A DNA stretch of 64,000 nucleotides from an uncultured Robinsoniella sp. (GCA_900540475.1 UQGG01000018.1:1-64000); one strand, 5' to 3'; positions 33,266-42,803 are shown, counted from the stretch's first letter. Translations and numbers: made by a program. Notes: a model not told the origin generated them from the letters alone.

Positions 33266-34432
33266 CTAGTTCTGGTTGAAACCTGGCGCTAATATACCTT
33301 CAATCTCCTGCATCTGTGTTAAGTCTCCGGTTTTAATGATGTAAAATCCGAATCTGCTTCCGCTGTCAATTACTTCACGGGATCCAATTTCCCCGATCTC
33401 GCTGGTAAACACCAGATTCTCCGGGTATTTTTCTTTTATATTCCTGTATTTCTCCATATCCCCGGCTCCAAAAACAAACTGGATTCTGGCAAAATGGTGA
33501 AGCGGCTCTTTTAAAATCTCCGGATTTTCACCCAAAGCAGTCTGTATGACCATTTTCAGATAATCCTGTCCGGTGGAAAGCGGTACCAGATGGGAGCCGA
33601 TGCAGTCTCCGCCCATTCTTGACCCAATTTCAATGATTTTCACTTCCAGCCTGCTGTTAATACGGAATTCCGAGTGGGACGCCCCATTTCGGATTTCAAG
33701 GGCATTCAGGGCCATTCCAAGTTCATGGAATACCCGAGCTTCCATTTCAGGGGACAAACCGGAAGGTTCCATATGACCAGTCTCGATGAAATGAGGTGCC
33801 CCGGTGGTATACTTTCTGGTAATTGCCAGAAAGGTATGCCGACCTTCATAACTGATTCCCTCACAGCTGAATTCTTCTCCGTCAATGTACTCTTCTAATA
33901 TAGCCTTCTTCTCAAAAGAATTAGCGATGGCAGCCTCAACCGCCATGTCTAACTCCTCTTCCTTGAATACCTTGGTAATCGCCCTGCTTCCGGAACGGTC
34001 CGTGGGTTTGACGATAATTGGAAATGTCATGTTCCGGGGCAGTTCTATTTTCCGTGTCTCATCCACTACCGTAAATAGCGGCGCAGAGATATGATTTCTT
34101 ACAAATGCACTGCGCATCTCAAATTTATTGGTGGAATACAGGATGCAGTTGTCGCTGTTTGTACAAAGCCCCAGCCGTACCGCCAGATACTGTACCGTAA
34201 TATTCGCCAGGTCCGAACCGATACTGGCTACCGCATCCGGCATGATCTTTTTGCATTCCTTTAAAATTTCTTCTTTTTCCACAATACTCACCGGATAGAA
34301 ATAATCTGCGGTCTGTTCTCCCACAGCGCCTTCCTTCCAGGCAAATACATGGGTCTGGTAACCCATCTCCCTGGCCTTTAATATCAGCGGATTCTGAAAA
34401 TCGTTTGCTCCGATAATGACAATTTTTTTCAT
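33266..34432 (-). CDS. ATP-grasp ligase, second paralog
   Basis: The 388-residue protein is a paralog of the neighbouring ATP-grasp gene, with MKKIVIIGANDFQNPLILKAREMG, VKPTDRSGSRAI, LEEYIDGEEFSCEGI and the metal site IIEIGSRMGGDCIGSHL. Two similar ligases suggest two successive couplings or a heteromer. The ATG has AGGAAAGG upstream. It is the first gene of the six-gene operon that ends with the alpha/beta hydrolase. A half copy of the palindromic repeat separates it from the second ligase. Confidence 0.88.
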   Translation of the reverse strand: MKKIVIIGANDFQNPLILKAREMGYQTHVFAWKEGAVGEQTADYFYPVSIVEKEEILKECKKIMPDAVASIGSDLANITVQYLAVRLGLCTNSDNCILYSTNKFEMRSAFVRNHISAPLFTVVDETRKIELPRNMTFPIIVKPTDRSGSRAITKVFKEEELDMAVEAAIANSFEKKAILEEYIDGEEFSCEGISYEGRHTFLAITRKYTTGAPHFIETGHMEPSGLSPEMEARVFHELGMALNALEIRNGASHSEFRINSRLEVKIIEIGSRMGGDCIGSHLVPLSTGQDYLKMVIQTALGENPEILKEPLHHFARIQFVFGAGDMEKYRNIKEKYPENLVFTSEIGEIGSREVIDSGSRFGFYIIKTGDLTQMQEIEGILAPGFNQN

Positions 34433-34499
34433 ACTAACCTTTCCTTAAAGCGTGATTTCGATTACATAACCCGGTTTGGCAGACTGTATCCATACAACA

Positions 34500-34546
34500 A
34501 AATCGGGACCAGGAAGCTTCTGTTATGAGGCTTCCGAATCCCGTTT
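34500..34546 (-). terminator. Terminator of the clpX-lspA-rpoD operon
   Basis: CGGGA and GGAAGC on the plus strand pair with GCTTCC and TCCCG across a short loop. On the minus strand the hairpin is followed by CGATTTTG. It lies 45 bases past the rpoD stop. Confidence 0.6.
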
Positions 34547-34590
34547 TCCTGCTGGAACGTGTTTATTGACCCGCTCCTGTAATCCAAACT

Positions 34591-35715
34591 TTAAATAAGA
34601 AAATCTTTCAGTCGTTTACTGCGAGACGGATGACGCAGCTTACGAAGCGCTTTCGCTTCTATCTGCCTGATACGTTCTCTGGTAACATTGAATTCTTTGC
34701 CGACTTCTTCTAAGGTCCTTGCTCTTCCGTCTTCCAGACCAAAGCGCAGCTTCACCACCTGGCGTTCTCTGTCCGTAAGGGACTCCAACGCAGTGCCAAG
34801 CTCTTCCCGCAGCATGGAGAAGGCTGCTGAATCTGCCGGTGAAAGGGCAGAATCATCTTCTATAAAGTCACCTAAATGACTATCATCCTCTTCACCAATA
34901 GGTGTATCGAGAGATACCGGATCCCTGGAAATCTTCAGTACTTCCCTTACTCTTCCAACGGGGACGTTCAGTCTCTCAGCCACTTCTTCAGCGGTTGGTT
35001 CTCTTCCTAACTCCTGCAAAAGGGTTCTGGTCATACGAAGGGTCTTGTTAATGGTTTCTACCATATGTACCGGAACTCGAATGGTTCTTCCGGTATCTGC
35101 AATTCCACGCGTAATCGCCTGACGAATCCACCAGGTAGCATAAGTACTGAATTTATATCCCTTGGTATAATCAAACTTGTCCACAGCCTTCATAAGCCCC
35201 ATATTCCCTTCCTGAATCAGATCCAGGAAAGGCATACCGCGGCCAACATATTTTTTTGCAATACTGACTACCAGACGCAGGTTTGCCTCTGTCAGTGATT
35301 TTTTAGCTTCTTCATCGCCATTTTCCACACGTTTTGCCAGTTCCACTTCTTCTTCTGTACTAAGCAGAGGCACATTACCGATTTCTTTCAGATACATACG
35401 TACCGGATCTTCTGTGCTGACCCCTTCCAGGACATCAACATCATCGATAATTTCAACTTCCTCTTCTTCACCTAATAGAAGATCATCATCATTTTCAATT
35501 AGTAATTCTTCTGATTCATCTTCTGCAGAACCATGTAATACATCAATATTGCTCTTTTCCAAGTATTCTAATATTGCATCCATCTTGTCTTCACTGAGCT
35601 CAATTCCTGCAAAAGCATCATTGATTTCTTTGTATTCAATTACATTTTTTTTACCTTTTGCTTTTTCCACAAGTCCCTTTAATGCTTTTGAAAATTGTTC
35701 TTGTAATTCATCCAT
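34591..35715 (-). CDS. rpoD: RNA polymerase primary sigma factor
   Basis: This is the housekeeping sigma-70/SigA, 374 residues from the chosen start. Region 1.1 is acidic, followed by region 1.2 (DPVRMYLKEIG), region 2 (DLIQEGNMGLMKAVDKFDYTKG, FSTYATWWIRQAI), region 3 and region 4 (RERQVVKLRFGL, EVGKEFNVTRERIRQIEAKAL). I start at 35715, where MDELQEQF has AGGAG upstream; the open frame continues 40 codons further without family-like sequence. It is not next to dnaG, as often found in Firmicutes, but behind clpX and lspA. Confidence 0.96.
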   Translation of the reverse strand: MDELQEQFSKALKGLVEKAKGKKNVIEYKEINDAFAGIELSEDKMDAILEYLEKSNIDVLHGSAEDESEELLIENDDDLLLGEEEEVEIIDDVDVLEGVSTEDPVRMYLKEIGNVPLLSTEEEVELAKRVENGDEEAKKSLTEANLRLVVSIAKKYVGRGMPFLDLIQEGNMGLMKAVDKFDYTKGYKFSTYATWWIRQAITRGIADTGRTIRVPVHMVETINKTLRMTRTLLQELGREPTAEEVAERLNVPVGRVREVLKISRDPVSLDTPIGEEDDSHLGDFIEDDSALSPADSAAFSMLREELGTALESLTDRERQVVKLRFGLEDGRARTLEEVGKEFNVTRERIRQIEAKALRKLRHPSRSKRLKDFLI

Positions 35716-35777
35716 AAACTTTCTTTTCTCCTCTATGGTATTCCTACAGATTACCATAACATTTTTGACATATCCTG

Positions 35778-36236
35778 TCAACTTTTGTTCCTGAGATTCC
35801 ACAAAATAAATAAAAAAGATCCCGCAAAAATGCATATATCAGATATATTAAACACAATTTGGCGAAACTTTTTCCATTTTGTCTGAAAGCTGAAGTAGTC
35901 TACTACGTATCCACGCTTTATCCTGTCGTAAATATTACTTGCCGCACCTCCCAGCACCAGGGCAAATCCGGTCTTTAAAAGTCCCATTCCCTTTTTGCCC
36001 AGAAGCCAGAGATAAGCGAAGAGGACTCCCACCGTCATCCCGGTTGAAAGTCCGGCTACAAACTCCTGCTTTTTATCCAGAAAATTCAACATAGCGCCTT
36101 TGTTATGGTATTTGTGAAGAATGATTTTGCCGCCCAGTATTTCTTCATCTTCTCCAATTTCTCTGGTATTCTCAATTTTGTCTTTGATAAAATAATCCGC
36201 GATAAATATAATTACCGGTATCAGAATGTATATCAT
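35778..36236 (-). CDS. lspA: Signal peptidase II (prolipoprotein signal peptidase)
   Basis: LspA is an aspartic protease of the membrane that removes lipoprotein signal peptides. The 152-residue protein has four hydrophobic segments. Both catalytic aspartates are in place, in RGYVVDYFSF and FNISDICIFAG, and the GGAASNIYDR motif precedes the first. It starts four bases after clpX in the same operon. It is slightly divergent from typical LspA. Confidence 0.85.
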   Translation of the reverse strand: MIYILIPVIIFIADYFIKDKIENTREIGEDEEILGGKIILHKYHNKGAMLNFLDKKQEFVAGLSTGMTVGVLFAYLWLLGKKGMGLLKTGFALVLGGAASNIYDRIKRGYVVDYFSFQTKWKKFRQIVFNISDICIFAGSFLFILWNLRNKS

Positions 36237-36240
36237 AAGC

Positions 36241-37716
36241 TTATCCCTCCAGAGCAGGTACTCCCCGCATGGTGATCAGCGGTCCTCCTGTATGTTCAAT
36301 ATAAGCTTTTGTAATGGTTACCTCGCCTATATTATCGTCCTTTGGAATCTCATACATAATGTCCAGCATAAACTCTTCGATAATTGCCCGGAGTGCTCTT
36401 GCCCCCGTCTTCTTCTCCAATGCCTTTTTCGCAATGGATTCCAGTGCTTCGTCATCGAAATCCAGTTTCACTTCGTCCAGTGCAAGCAGTTTCTGGTATT
36501 GCTTTAAAATAGCATTCTTTGGCTCTTTTAAAATCTGTACAAGCATCGCTTCTGTCAATCCCTGTAGTGTATATACGATTGGAAGACGTCCGATAAATTC
36601 CGGGATCATTCCAAAAGTCCTGATATCATCCAGTGTTACCTTATCCAGGATACCCGGATCCTCATCATATTTGTCTTTCAGATCGGCACGGAAACCAACC
36701 GATGCCTGCTTGTTTAGACGTTCCTTAATGATATCTTCCAGCCCCGGAAACGCTCCGCCGCAGATAAAAAGAATATTTCTGGTATTTACCGTTGTCAGAG
36801 GCACCATGGCATTTTTACTGTTTGCTCCTACCGGAACTTCCACATCAGCGCCTTCTAACAGCTTTAACATCCCCTGCTGTACGGATTCTCCGCTTACATC
36901 TCTCTGATTGGTATTCTTTTTCTTGGCAATCTTATCGATTTCATCGATGAATACGATCCCTCTTTCCGCCTTCTCCACGTCATTGCCTGCTGCTGCCAGC
37001 AGTTTGGAAATGACACTTTCTATATCATCTCCGATATAACCGGCTTCCGTAAGGGATGTGGCATCCGCAATTGCAAGAGGTACATCCAGAAGCCTTGCAA
37101 GAGTTTTCACAAGATAGGTCTTTCCGCTTCCGGTAGGCCCGATCATCAGCATATTGGACTTTTCAATTTCAATGTCATCCATGCTTCCGGTAGCCACTCT
37201 CTTATAATGGTTGTAAACGGCAACGGATATAACTTTCTTTGCCTTTTCCTGTCCAATGACATACTCGTCCAGGCTTGCTTTGATCCTGTGGGGTGCGGGA
37301 ATTGATTTTACGTCGAATTCCTTTTTCGGCTCCTCTTTTGGCTTTTTCTTCTTGACCTTCTGCTGATTGGGAATCTTATTCGTAAGGTCAGACAGGTTTA
37401 CCATATTTATATTGGACATATTCATCAGGTCATTGTATGGAATGTTGCCATTGTTCATCGTATCAAATGCCTTCTGCATACATTCCGAACAAATATGAAT
37501 GCTGTTGGGGAGATTTACCATTTTACCGGCTTTGCTTTCCGGGCGCCTGCATATAAAACAGACCTCTTCATATTCATCTTCGTCCGGCTTATCTTTATTT
37601 TTTTCTGACTTTGCATTTTCTTCGGTCTTTGTAATATCTGCTGTCATATTTTCATCATCAGAATCAACAGCATCCACTACATCTTTATCATATATTTCAT
37701 CTTTTTTATCTGACAT
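36241..37716 (-). CDS. clpX: ATP-dependent Clp protease ATPase subunit ClpX
   Basis: ClpX unfolds tagged proteins and feeds them to ClpP. The 491-residue protein has the zinc finger Cys53, Cys56, Cys76 and Cys79, Walker A GPTGSGKT, Walker B VFIDEID, a pore loop GYIGDD and a VGF loop that docks ClpP. An acidic 50-residue stretch precedes the zinc finger, whereas the usual ClpX starts almost directly with it. The ATG at 37716 has GAGAGG before it. No clpP gene is adjacent. Confidence 0.96.
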   Translation of the reverse strand: MSDKKDEIYDKDVVDAVDSDDENMTADITKTEENAKSEKNKDKPDEDEYEEVCFICRRPESKAGKMVNLPNSIHICSECMQKAFDTMNNGNIPYNDLMNMSNINMVNLSDLTNKIPNQQKVKKKKPKEEPKKEFDVKSIPAPHRIKASLDEYVIGQEKAKKVISVAVYNHYKRVATGSMDDIEIEKSNMLMIGPTGSGKTYLVKTLARLLDVPLAIADATSLTEAGYIGDDIESVISKLLAAAGNDVEKAERGIVFIDEIDKIAKKKNTNQRDVSGESVQQGMLKLLEGADVEVPVGANSKNAMVPLTTVNTRNILFICGGAFPGLEDIIKERLNKQASVGFRADLKDKYDEDPGILDKVTLDDIRTFGMIPEFIGRLPIVYTLQGLTEAMLVQILKEPKNAILKQYQKLLALDEVKLDFDDEALESIAKKALEKKTGARALRAIIEEFMLDIMYEIPKDDNIGEVTITKAYIEHTGGPLITMRGVPALEG

Positions 37717-37752
37717 ATTATTTCCTCTCTTTTGCACAAACTACTACAAGTA

Positions 37753-37781
37753 ACTATATCATAGTCAAAAAGCTCGCACAA
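37753..37781 (-). promoter_or_regulatory. Sigma-A promoter of clpX-lspA-rpoD
   Basis: On the minus strand TTGTGC (37776-37781) and TATAGT (37753-37758) are 17 bases apart, about 40 bases before the clpX start. Confidence 0.65.
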
Positions 37782-37807
37782 GTGAAGATTTTATAAAATC
37801 TATAAAA

Positions 37808-37841
37808 AACCGTTCCAGGATCTCCAATTCCTGGAACGGTT
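37808..37841. terminator. Terminator between clpX and htrA
   Basis: AACCGTTCCAGGA (37808-37820) pairs perfectly with TCCTGGAACGGTT (37829-37841). A runs flank the left side, so on the minus strand it terminates the htrA transcript. Confidence 0.85.
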
Positions 37842-37862
37842 ATACTGTTTTGCTGACAATAC

Positions 37863-39686
37863 TTAATTATTAAAATTGAAGAACTGCTCCATTCCGTTAC
37901 CGCCCTGGTTTGGGATCATCGGTGAAGCCTGATCCTGCTGTGACTGTCCGTTTGAGGAATCATCACTCTGGGGTGTTGATTCACTGCTTGTGGTATCAGC
38001 ACTCTGCTTATCTAACGTGATGCTGACTGTTCTGGCTTTGTATTCGCCGCCCTCAGCTGCCTGAACCTCTAAGTCGATTGTTTCTCCAGCCTTATAATAA
38101 TTCATTCTGTCATATAAATCATTTGCAGATGTAATGGAAATACCGTCAATCTTTGTCACAATATCGCCTTTTATCAAACCTGCTTTTTCCGCTGCGGAAC
38201 CTTCCACAACTTCGTATAAAAATGCACCGGATGGCATATTATATACCTGTTTTGCTTCCTCTGAAACGTCTACCGGTTTTACACCCATATAACCTTTTTC
38301 GCTGCTCTCCACTTTGGATCTTGTGGTACGGTTCATTAAATCATCCAAAATTGGTTTTGCTGTATTAATCGGAATGGCATATCCCATCCCCTCTACACCT
38401 GAGGATGCTGCTTTTACAGAATTGATTCCGATTAACTGTCCGTTGATATTTAATAAAGCACCGCCGCTGTTACCAAAGTTAATCGCCGCATCTGTCTGGA
38501 TCAGGCTGTTGGTAACTGTACCGGATGTAGTCTCAACGCTGACTTCACGGTTTAATGCACTGATAATACCGGATGTAACAGACTGTCCGTAGCCAAGTGC
38601 ATTCCCGATTGCGATTGCCTGCTGTCCTACCTGCAAATCATCGGAATCACCGATTTCAGCTATTTTAACCTGGCTTAAAACATCTGCCGGAATATCGCTT
38701 AACTGTACGGCTACCATTGCCAGATCATGTTCCGGATCCGTTCCTTTTACCTGTGCCTCAACGACTTTATCTTCCTGGTTTTCTACATTTACGGTAAAGC
38801 ATACCGTTAGGTTTTCAGAACCTTCTACTACATGGTTATTAGTTGCAATCAGTAACTCCTTATCATTTTTACCGATGATGATACCGGAGCCGCTGCTCTC
38901 TTCTTCCTGTGACTGTGTTCCATAAAAATATGTCTGAACTTCCTTTACTGTCTTGCTGGTAATTGATACGATGGAAGGCATTGCATTTTCAGCAACCTTC
39001 GCTACATCGGTGGATGATGTACTGACTGTACTGCCCTCCGCTGTCTTATTCTGCTCATTTACCGTACCTGTGGAACTGATCTTGGCTTCTGTTTCCTGTG
39101 TTCGAGGGAAAACTTTATCTCCCACATAATCGGTAAGCTGGAACGAAGCGCTTGCCACTACACCAAATACAACTGCTACCGATGCTGCCACTGCAATCTT
39201 GGACATCATTGTTTTTTTCTTCTTTGGCTTTTCATACCGCGGCGGGTTCGGATTCTGTCCACCTGTCTGATAGGAACCGTAAGAATGCTGCTGTTGCTGC
39301 TGTTGATTCATCTGCTGCTGTGGCTGTTGCTCTTCTTCCTGTCTGTTGTCCCGGTCATAAGCATAATGATAAAATGAATTATCAGATGCCTGCCCGTTTT
39401 GATTACCTGAATTTGTCATCTGATTTTCCTGCCGTGCATATGCCTGATCCTCTGCTGTGTCAGCAGATTCAAAAGTTTCTGCTGCATCCGGTGTTTCCAC
39501 GGTATCCGATGTCACTGATGTATCAATCGTATCTGCAGTATCCGCCGAATCATATATCATGCTTTCATTTGATGGCTGTTCATCCTGTTGTCCATACACA
39601 TCGTCCTGTCTGTATCCTTCTCCTGTATCAGAAGGGCTGCCTCCAGTTACATTATTTTGTTCTTTATCGTTAAATTCATCATACAT
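37863..39686 (-). CDS. HtrA-like serine protease with PDZ domain
   Basis: This membrane-anchored trypsin-like protease (607 residues) degrades or refolds damaged envelope proteins. It has a long Gln/Asp-rich cytoplasmic tail (residues 1-155, including a Q run), one membrane helix (about 161-182), and the catalytic triad His285, Asp321 and Ser407 (GNSGGA). One PDZ domain follows at about 480-570, and a low-complexity Ser/Gln tail ends the protein. The start at 39686 has GAGGAGG upstream. Confidence 0.94.
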   Translation of the reverse strand: MYDEFNDKEQNNVTGGSPSDTGEGYRQDDVYGQQDEQPSNESMIYDSADTADTIDTSVTSDTVETPDAAETFESADTAEDQAYARQENQMTNSGNQNGQASDNSFYHYAYDRDNRQEEEQQPQQQMNQQQQQQHSYGSYQTGGQNPNPPRYEKPKKKKTMMSKIAVAASVAVVFGVVASASFQLTDYVGDKVFPRTQETEAKISSTGTVNEQNKTAEGSTVSTSSTDVAKVAENAMPSIVSITSKTVKEVQTYFYGTQSQEEESSGSGIIIGKNDKELLIATNNHVVEGSENLTVCFTVNVENQEDKVVEAQVKGTDPEHDLAMVAVQLSDIPADVLSQVKIAEIGDSDDLQVGQQAIAIGNALGYGQSVTSGIISALNREVSVETTSGTVTNSLIQTDAAINFGNSGGALLNINGQLIGINSVKAASSGVEGMGYAIPINTAKPILDDLMNRTTRSKVESSEKGYMGVKPVDVSEEAKQVYNMPSGAFLYEVVEGSAAEKAGLIKGDIVTKIDGISITSANDLYDRMNYYKAGETIDLEVQAAEGGEYKARTVSITLDKQSADTTSSESTPQSDDSSNGQSQQDQASPMIPNQGGNGMEQFFNFNN

Positions 39687-39727
39687 TTGAATTACCTCCT
39701 CGTATTTTTTCTCTTTGTTATTTTCTG

Positions 39728-39756
39728 GTATCAGTTTAACAATCAAATGTGTTCAA
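39728..39756 (-). promoter_or_regulatory. Possible promoter of the htrA gene
   Basis: On the minus strand TTGAAC (39751-39756) and TGATAC (39728-39733) are 17 bases apart, about 40 bases before the start. The -10 box is imperfect. Confidence 0.45.
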
Positions 39757-39940
39757 TCTGTGATAAATGTTTTAAAAAACTTTGAAACGACAAAAATATC
39801 AAAAAATGTTGAAAAAAAGATGGACGCGGTACTTTAGGAGTTACGGACCACACTTAAAATCCTGTATTTCCTATTGTACTGCGCCCATGCTGATTCTATT
39901 CATGGATCATACACGAATACGTATTCCTGTTTCTATATCA

Positions 39941-41767
39941 TTATTCTACGGTAACCGATTTTGCAAGATTTCTTGGTTTGTCTACGTCACAGCCTTTGCC
40001 CAGGGCTACATAGTAGCCAAACAGCTGCAGCGGAATTATCGCCAGGGAATTGGCAAAATACTGGTTTGTCTTTGGAATGTAGATTACATAATCAGCTGTT
40101 TTTTCTGCATCGGTGTGGTCTGCATTGGTCACTGCCAGAAGGAATGCCCCTCTTGTCTTCACTTCCTGCATATTACTGATCATTTTTTTATACAGGTCTT
40201 CCTGGGTGAGCACTGCTGCTACCAGGGTTCCTTCTTCAATGAGGGATATGGTGCCATGCTTCAACTCTCCTGCCGCATAGGCTTCTGAGTGGATATAAGA
40301 GATTTCTTTCAGCTTTAAGGAGCCTTCCAGGGAAATGGCATAATCAATTCCTCTTCCGATAAAGAACACGTCTTTTGCGGCTATATAACGGTTGGCAAAG
40401 CGCTGGATCTTCTCTTTGTTATTCAAAAGCATTTCTATCTGTGCGGGCAGCCTTTTCAGTTCCCTTATATACTCTTCCATCTGGCTGTCAGTTACTTTAC
40501 CCCTTACCTGGGCAAACTTAAGAGCCAGAAGATAATGTGCAATCAGCTGGGTGCTGTATGCCTTCGTGGTGGCTACTGCTATTTCCGGACCTGCCCAGGT
40601 GTACATAACGTTGTCCGCTTCCCTTGCAATGGAGCTTCCCACTACATTGACAATTCCCAGTACCTTAATGCCATGTGCTTTCGCTTCACGCAGAGCTGCC
40701 AGAGAATCGGCTGTTTCTCCTGACTGGCTGACTATAATTGCCATGGTATCCGGCTCAAAAATAGGATTACGGTAACGGAATTCACTTGCCAGATCCACTT
40801 CTACGGGAATTCTCGCCAGGCCTTCAAACACATATTTTGCCGTTACACCGGTGTGATAGGCGGAACCGCAGGCAATAATATAAATTTTACGGATCGCCCT
40901 AATTTCCTCTTCCGTCATACCCAGCTCTTCTATTACGATTTCATTTCCTTTAATTCTTGGATTCAGGGTATCGGTAACTGCTTTTGGCTGTTCGTACATT
41001 TCTTTTAGCATAAAATGCTCATATCCGCCTTTTTCCGCAGCGCTGATATCCCATTGTATTTCTGTAGATTCTTTGTCAATCTCTTCTTCATCAATATTAT
41101 AGAAGGTCATGCCGTCTTTTGTCAGCATGGCAATTTCTTCGTTTTGAATAAAATAGACATTCCTGGTGTACTTTAACACTGCCGGAACATCGGAGGCAAT
41201 CAGGTTGCCGTCTTTGCTGTGTCCCACGATTAAGGGGCTGTCCTTACGAACTGCATAGATTTCACCCGGATGCTCTTTGAACATGATTCCAAGGGCATAG
41301 GAGCCTTCTACACGATGCATAATTTTCGTAATGGCCTCTAACGGGTCACCTTTATAATAATAATCCAGCAGATGGGCAATTACTTCAGTATCTGTCTCTG
41401 ATAAAAATTCATACCCTTTGGACTGGAGTTTTTTCTTAAGCTTTAAATAATTCTCAATAATTCCATTATGTACAACTACAATAGATGCATCTTTATTAAA
41501 ATGGGGATGTGCATTTACATCAGACGGTGAGCCATGAGTTGCCCATCTTGTATGTCCGATCCCCGCCATTCCCGGCATCGTTGCCCCGCCGTGTGTCAGT
41601 TCATCCAGAATCTTCAGACGCCCGGTGGATTTCTTCATTTCAATTGAGGTACCATCATAAACTGCTATTCCAGCAGAATCATAACCACGATATTCCAGTT
41701 TTGACAAGCCGTCCAATAATATTGGGGCTGCCTGACTCTCTCCTATATAACCAACAATTCCACACAT
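39941..41767 (-). CDS. glmS: Glutamine-fructose-6-phosphate aminotransferase
   Basis: GlmS makes glucosamine-6-phosphate from fructose-6-phosphate and glutamine, the entry to UDP-GlcNAc and cell wall synthesis. The 608-residue enzyme begins MCGIVGYIG with the catalytic N-terminal Cys, then has a glutaminase domain and two SIS domains (SGETADSLAALREAK) with the C-terminal KPRNLAKSVTVE. The start has GAGGAATAACT upstream. Only 93 bases separate it from the next gene upstream, too little for a glmS ribozyme. It sits at the end of the polysaccharide locus. Confidence 0.98.
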   Translation of the reverse strand: MCGIVGYIGESQAAPILLDGLSKLEYRGYDSAGIAVYDGTSIEMKKSTGRLKILDELTHGGATMPGMAGIGHTRWATHGSPSDVNAHPHFNKDASIVVVHNGIIENYLKLKKKLQSKGYEFLSETDTEVIAHLLDYYYKGDPLEAITKIMHRVEGSYALGIMFKEHPGEIYAVRKDSPLIVGHSKDGNLIASDVPAVLKYTRNVYFIQNEEIAMLTKDGMTFYNIDEEEIDKESTEIQWDISAAEKGGYEHFMLKEMYEQPKAVTDTLNPRIKGNEIVIEELGMTEEEIRAIRKIYIIACGSAYHTGVTAKYVFEGLARIPVEVDLASEFRYRNPIFEPDTMAIIVSQSGETADSLAALREAKAHGIKVLGIVNVVGSSIAREADNVMYTWAGPEIAVATTKAYSTQLIAHYLLALKFAQVRGKVTDSQMEEYIRELKRLPAQIEMLLNNKEKIQRFANRYIAAKDVFFIGRGIDYAISLEGSLKLKEISYIHSEAYAAGELKHGTISLIEEGTLVAAVLTQEDLYKKMISNMQEVKTRGAFLLAVTNADHTDAEKTADYVIYIPKTNQYFANSLAIIPLQLFGYYVALGKGCDVDKPRNLAKSVTVE

Positions 41768-41802
41768 AGTTATTCCTCCTCATAATTTGTTTAAAGTGTA
41801 TT

Positions 41803-41863
41803 TGCAAATATGCTGCAAAGTGGGGCGTGCAGATGGCGGGAATGAATTTTCAAACACGCTCTA
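41803..41863. repeat. Right half copy of the dispersed palindromic element
   Basis: GCAAATATGCTGCAAAGTGG then GGCGTGCAGATGGCGGGAAT and TTTTCAAACACGCTCTA matches the right arm of the 164-bp copy at 5316-5373. The left arm is absent. The tip forms the TAG stop of the upstream GT2 gene. Confidence 0.75.
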
Positions 41864-42799
41864 GCGGGTGCTTTGCTGCTGTGTCCAGTAATTGGGGCTC
41901 ATGGTACATTTTAAAACCATCCATTTGGGCAGTTTCCGGTATCTTTTTCCAAAGAAGTATCCCAGATATTTAAATCCGCTTTTCATGACCAGATCGGGGA
42001 TCAGCCATGGTTTATGGATTTTAATAAGATATGCTGCGGTCTGCTTAACCATTCGCATCCCTTCACTTTCGGAACTCGCCATAGAAAATATCTGTGGGTG
42101 GTCCGCCTGGGAAACAGCCAGGTCGAAATTGCGTTTAAACTGCATGATATTTCCATAGTTATGGGAATGATATACCATAGCTTCCGCCACATAGGCGATC
42201 TCTCTGCCGGATTGAATCATTTTCCCTGCCATAATCATATCTTCATTAAAAATGGTATGCTTTTCAAAACCACCAAGAGTAAGGTACAAATCTCTTCTGT
42301 AAGCGGCACACACATTGGAGCAGAAAAAGGTCTTAATCCCCATTGCGGGTAGGTTGTCTTTGGACTTAATCACACTTTTATCCCCATAATTAAAGGATCT
42401 TGTGTAGCGCTCAATAAGCTTACAGTCCTCATTTGGAAGCTGTCTGGCATATGCCGCCCCTACAGATTCCCGGTCAAATGCTTTTACCAGGGATGAAACC
42501 AGAAATTCATCTTTGGGCATGGCATCCTGGGTCATAAACAATAAAATGTCCGTATCAGACATCGTGGCGGCTCTATCTCTAGTGCCGCCATGATTAAACT
42601 CTTCTGCAGATAAATGGTGGACTTCCACCCCTGGCATTTTCTCATAAATCCCGGCCTCCGGGAAATACTTTTTCTCTGTATTCATAATACGTATACTATG
42701 AATGGGATAGTCCTGCCCGGACAATATCTGCATCAGCTTATGAAATTGTTTTCCCGGCTTATAAGTCGGGATGATTACATCAACTGTATAATTTTTCAT
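41861..42799 (-). CDS. GT2 glycosyltransferase (rhamnosyltransferase-like)
   Basis: The 312-residue protein is a single GT2 domain (VDVIIPTYKPGKQF, FMTQDAMP in place of DDD, NEDMIMAGKM), resembling rhamnosyltransferases that add sugars to surface glycans. No membrane helix is obvious. I start at 42799, just after the LCP stop; an earlier in-frame ATG overlaps it. The ribosome binding site is weak, so translation coupling with the LCP gene is likely. The stop comes from the repeat half copy. Confidence 0.85.
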   Translation of the reverse strand: MKNYTVDVIIPTYKPGKQFHKLMQILSGQDYPIHSIRIMNTEKKYFPEAGIYEKMPGVEVHHLSAEEFNHGGTRDRAATMSDTDILLFMTQDAMPKDEFLVSSLVKAFDRESVGAAYARQLPNEDCKLIERYTRSFNYGDKSVIKSKDNLPAMGIKTFFCSNVCAAYRRDLYLTLGGFEKHTIFNEDMIMAGKMIQSGREIAYVAEAMVYHSHNYGNIMQFKRNFDLAVSQADHPQIFSMASSESEGMRMVKQTAAYLIKIHKPWLIPDLVMKSGFKYLGYFFGKRYRKLPKWMVLKCTMSPNYWTQQQSTR

Positions 42800-42803
42800 A
42801 GGT

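Noticed and set aside
41768..41860. glmS ribozyme
   Set aside because: The space is too short and the sequence is explained by a palindromic repeat half copy.
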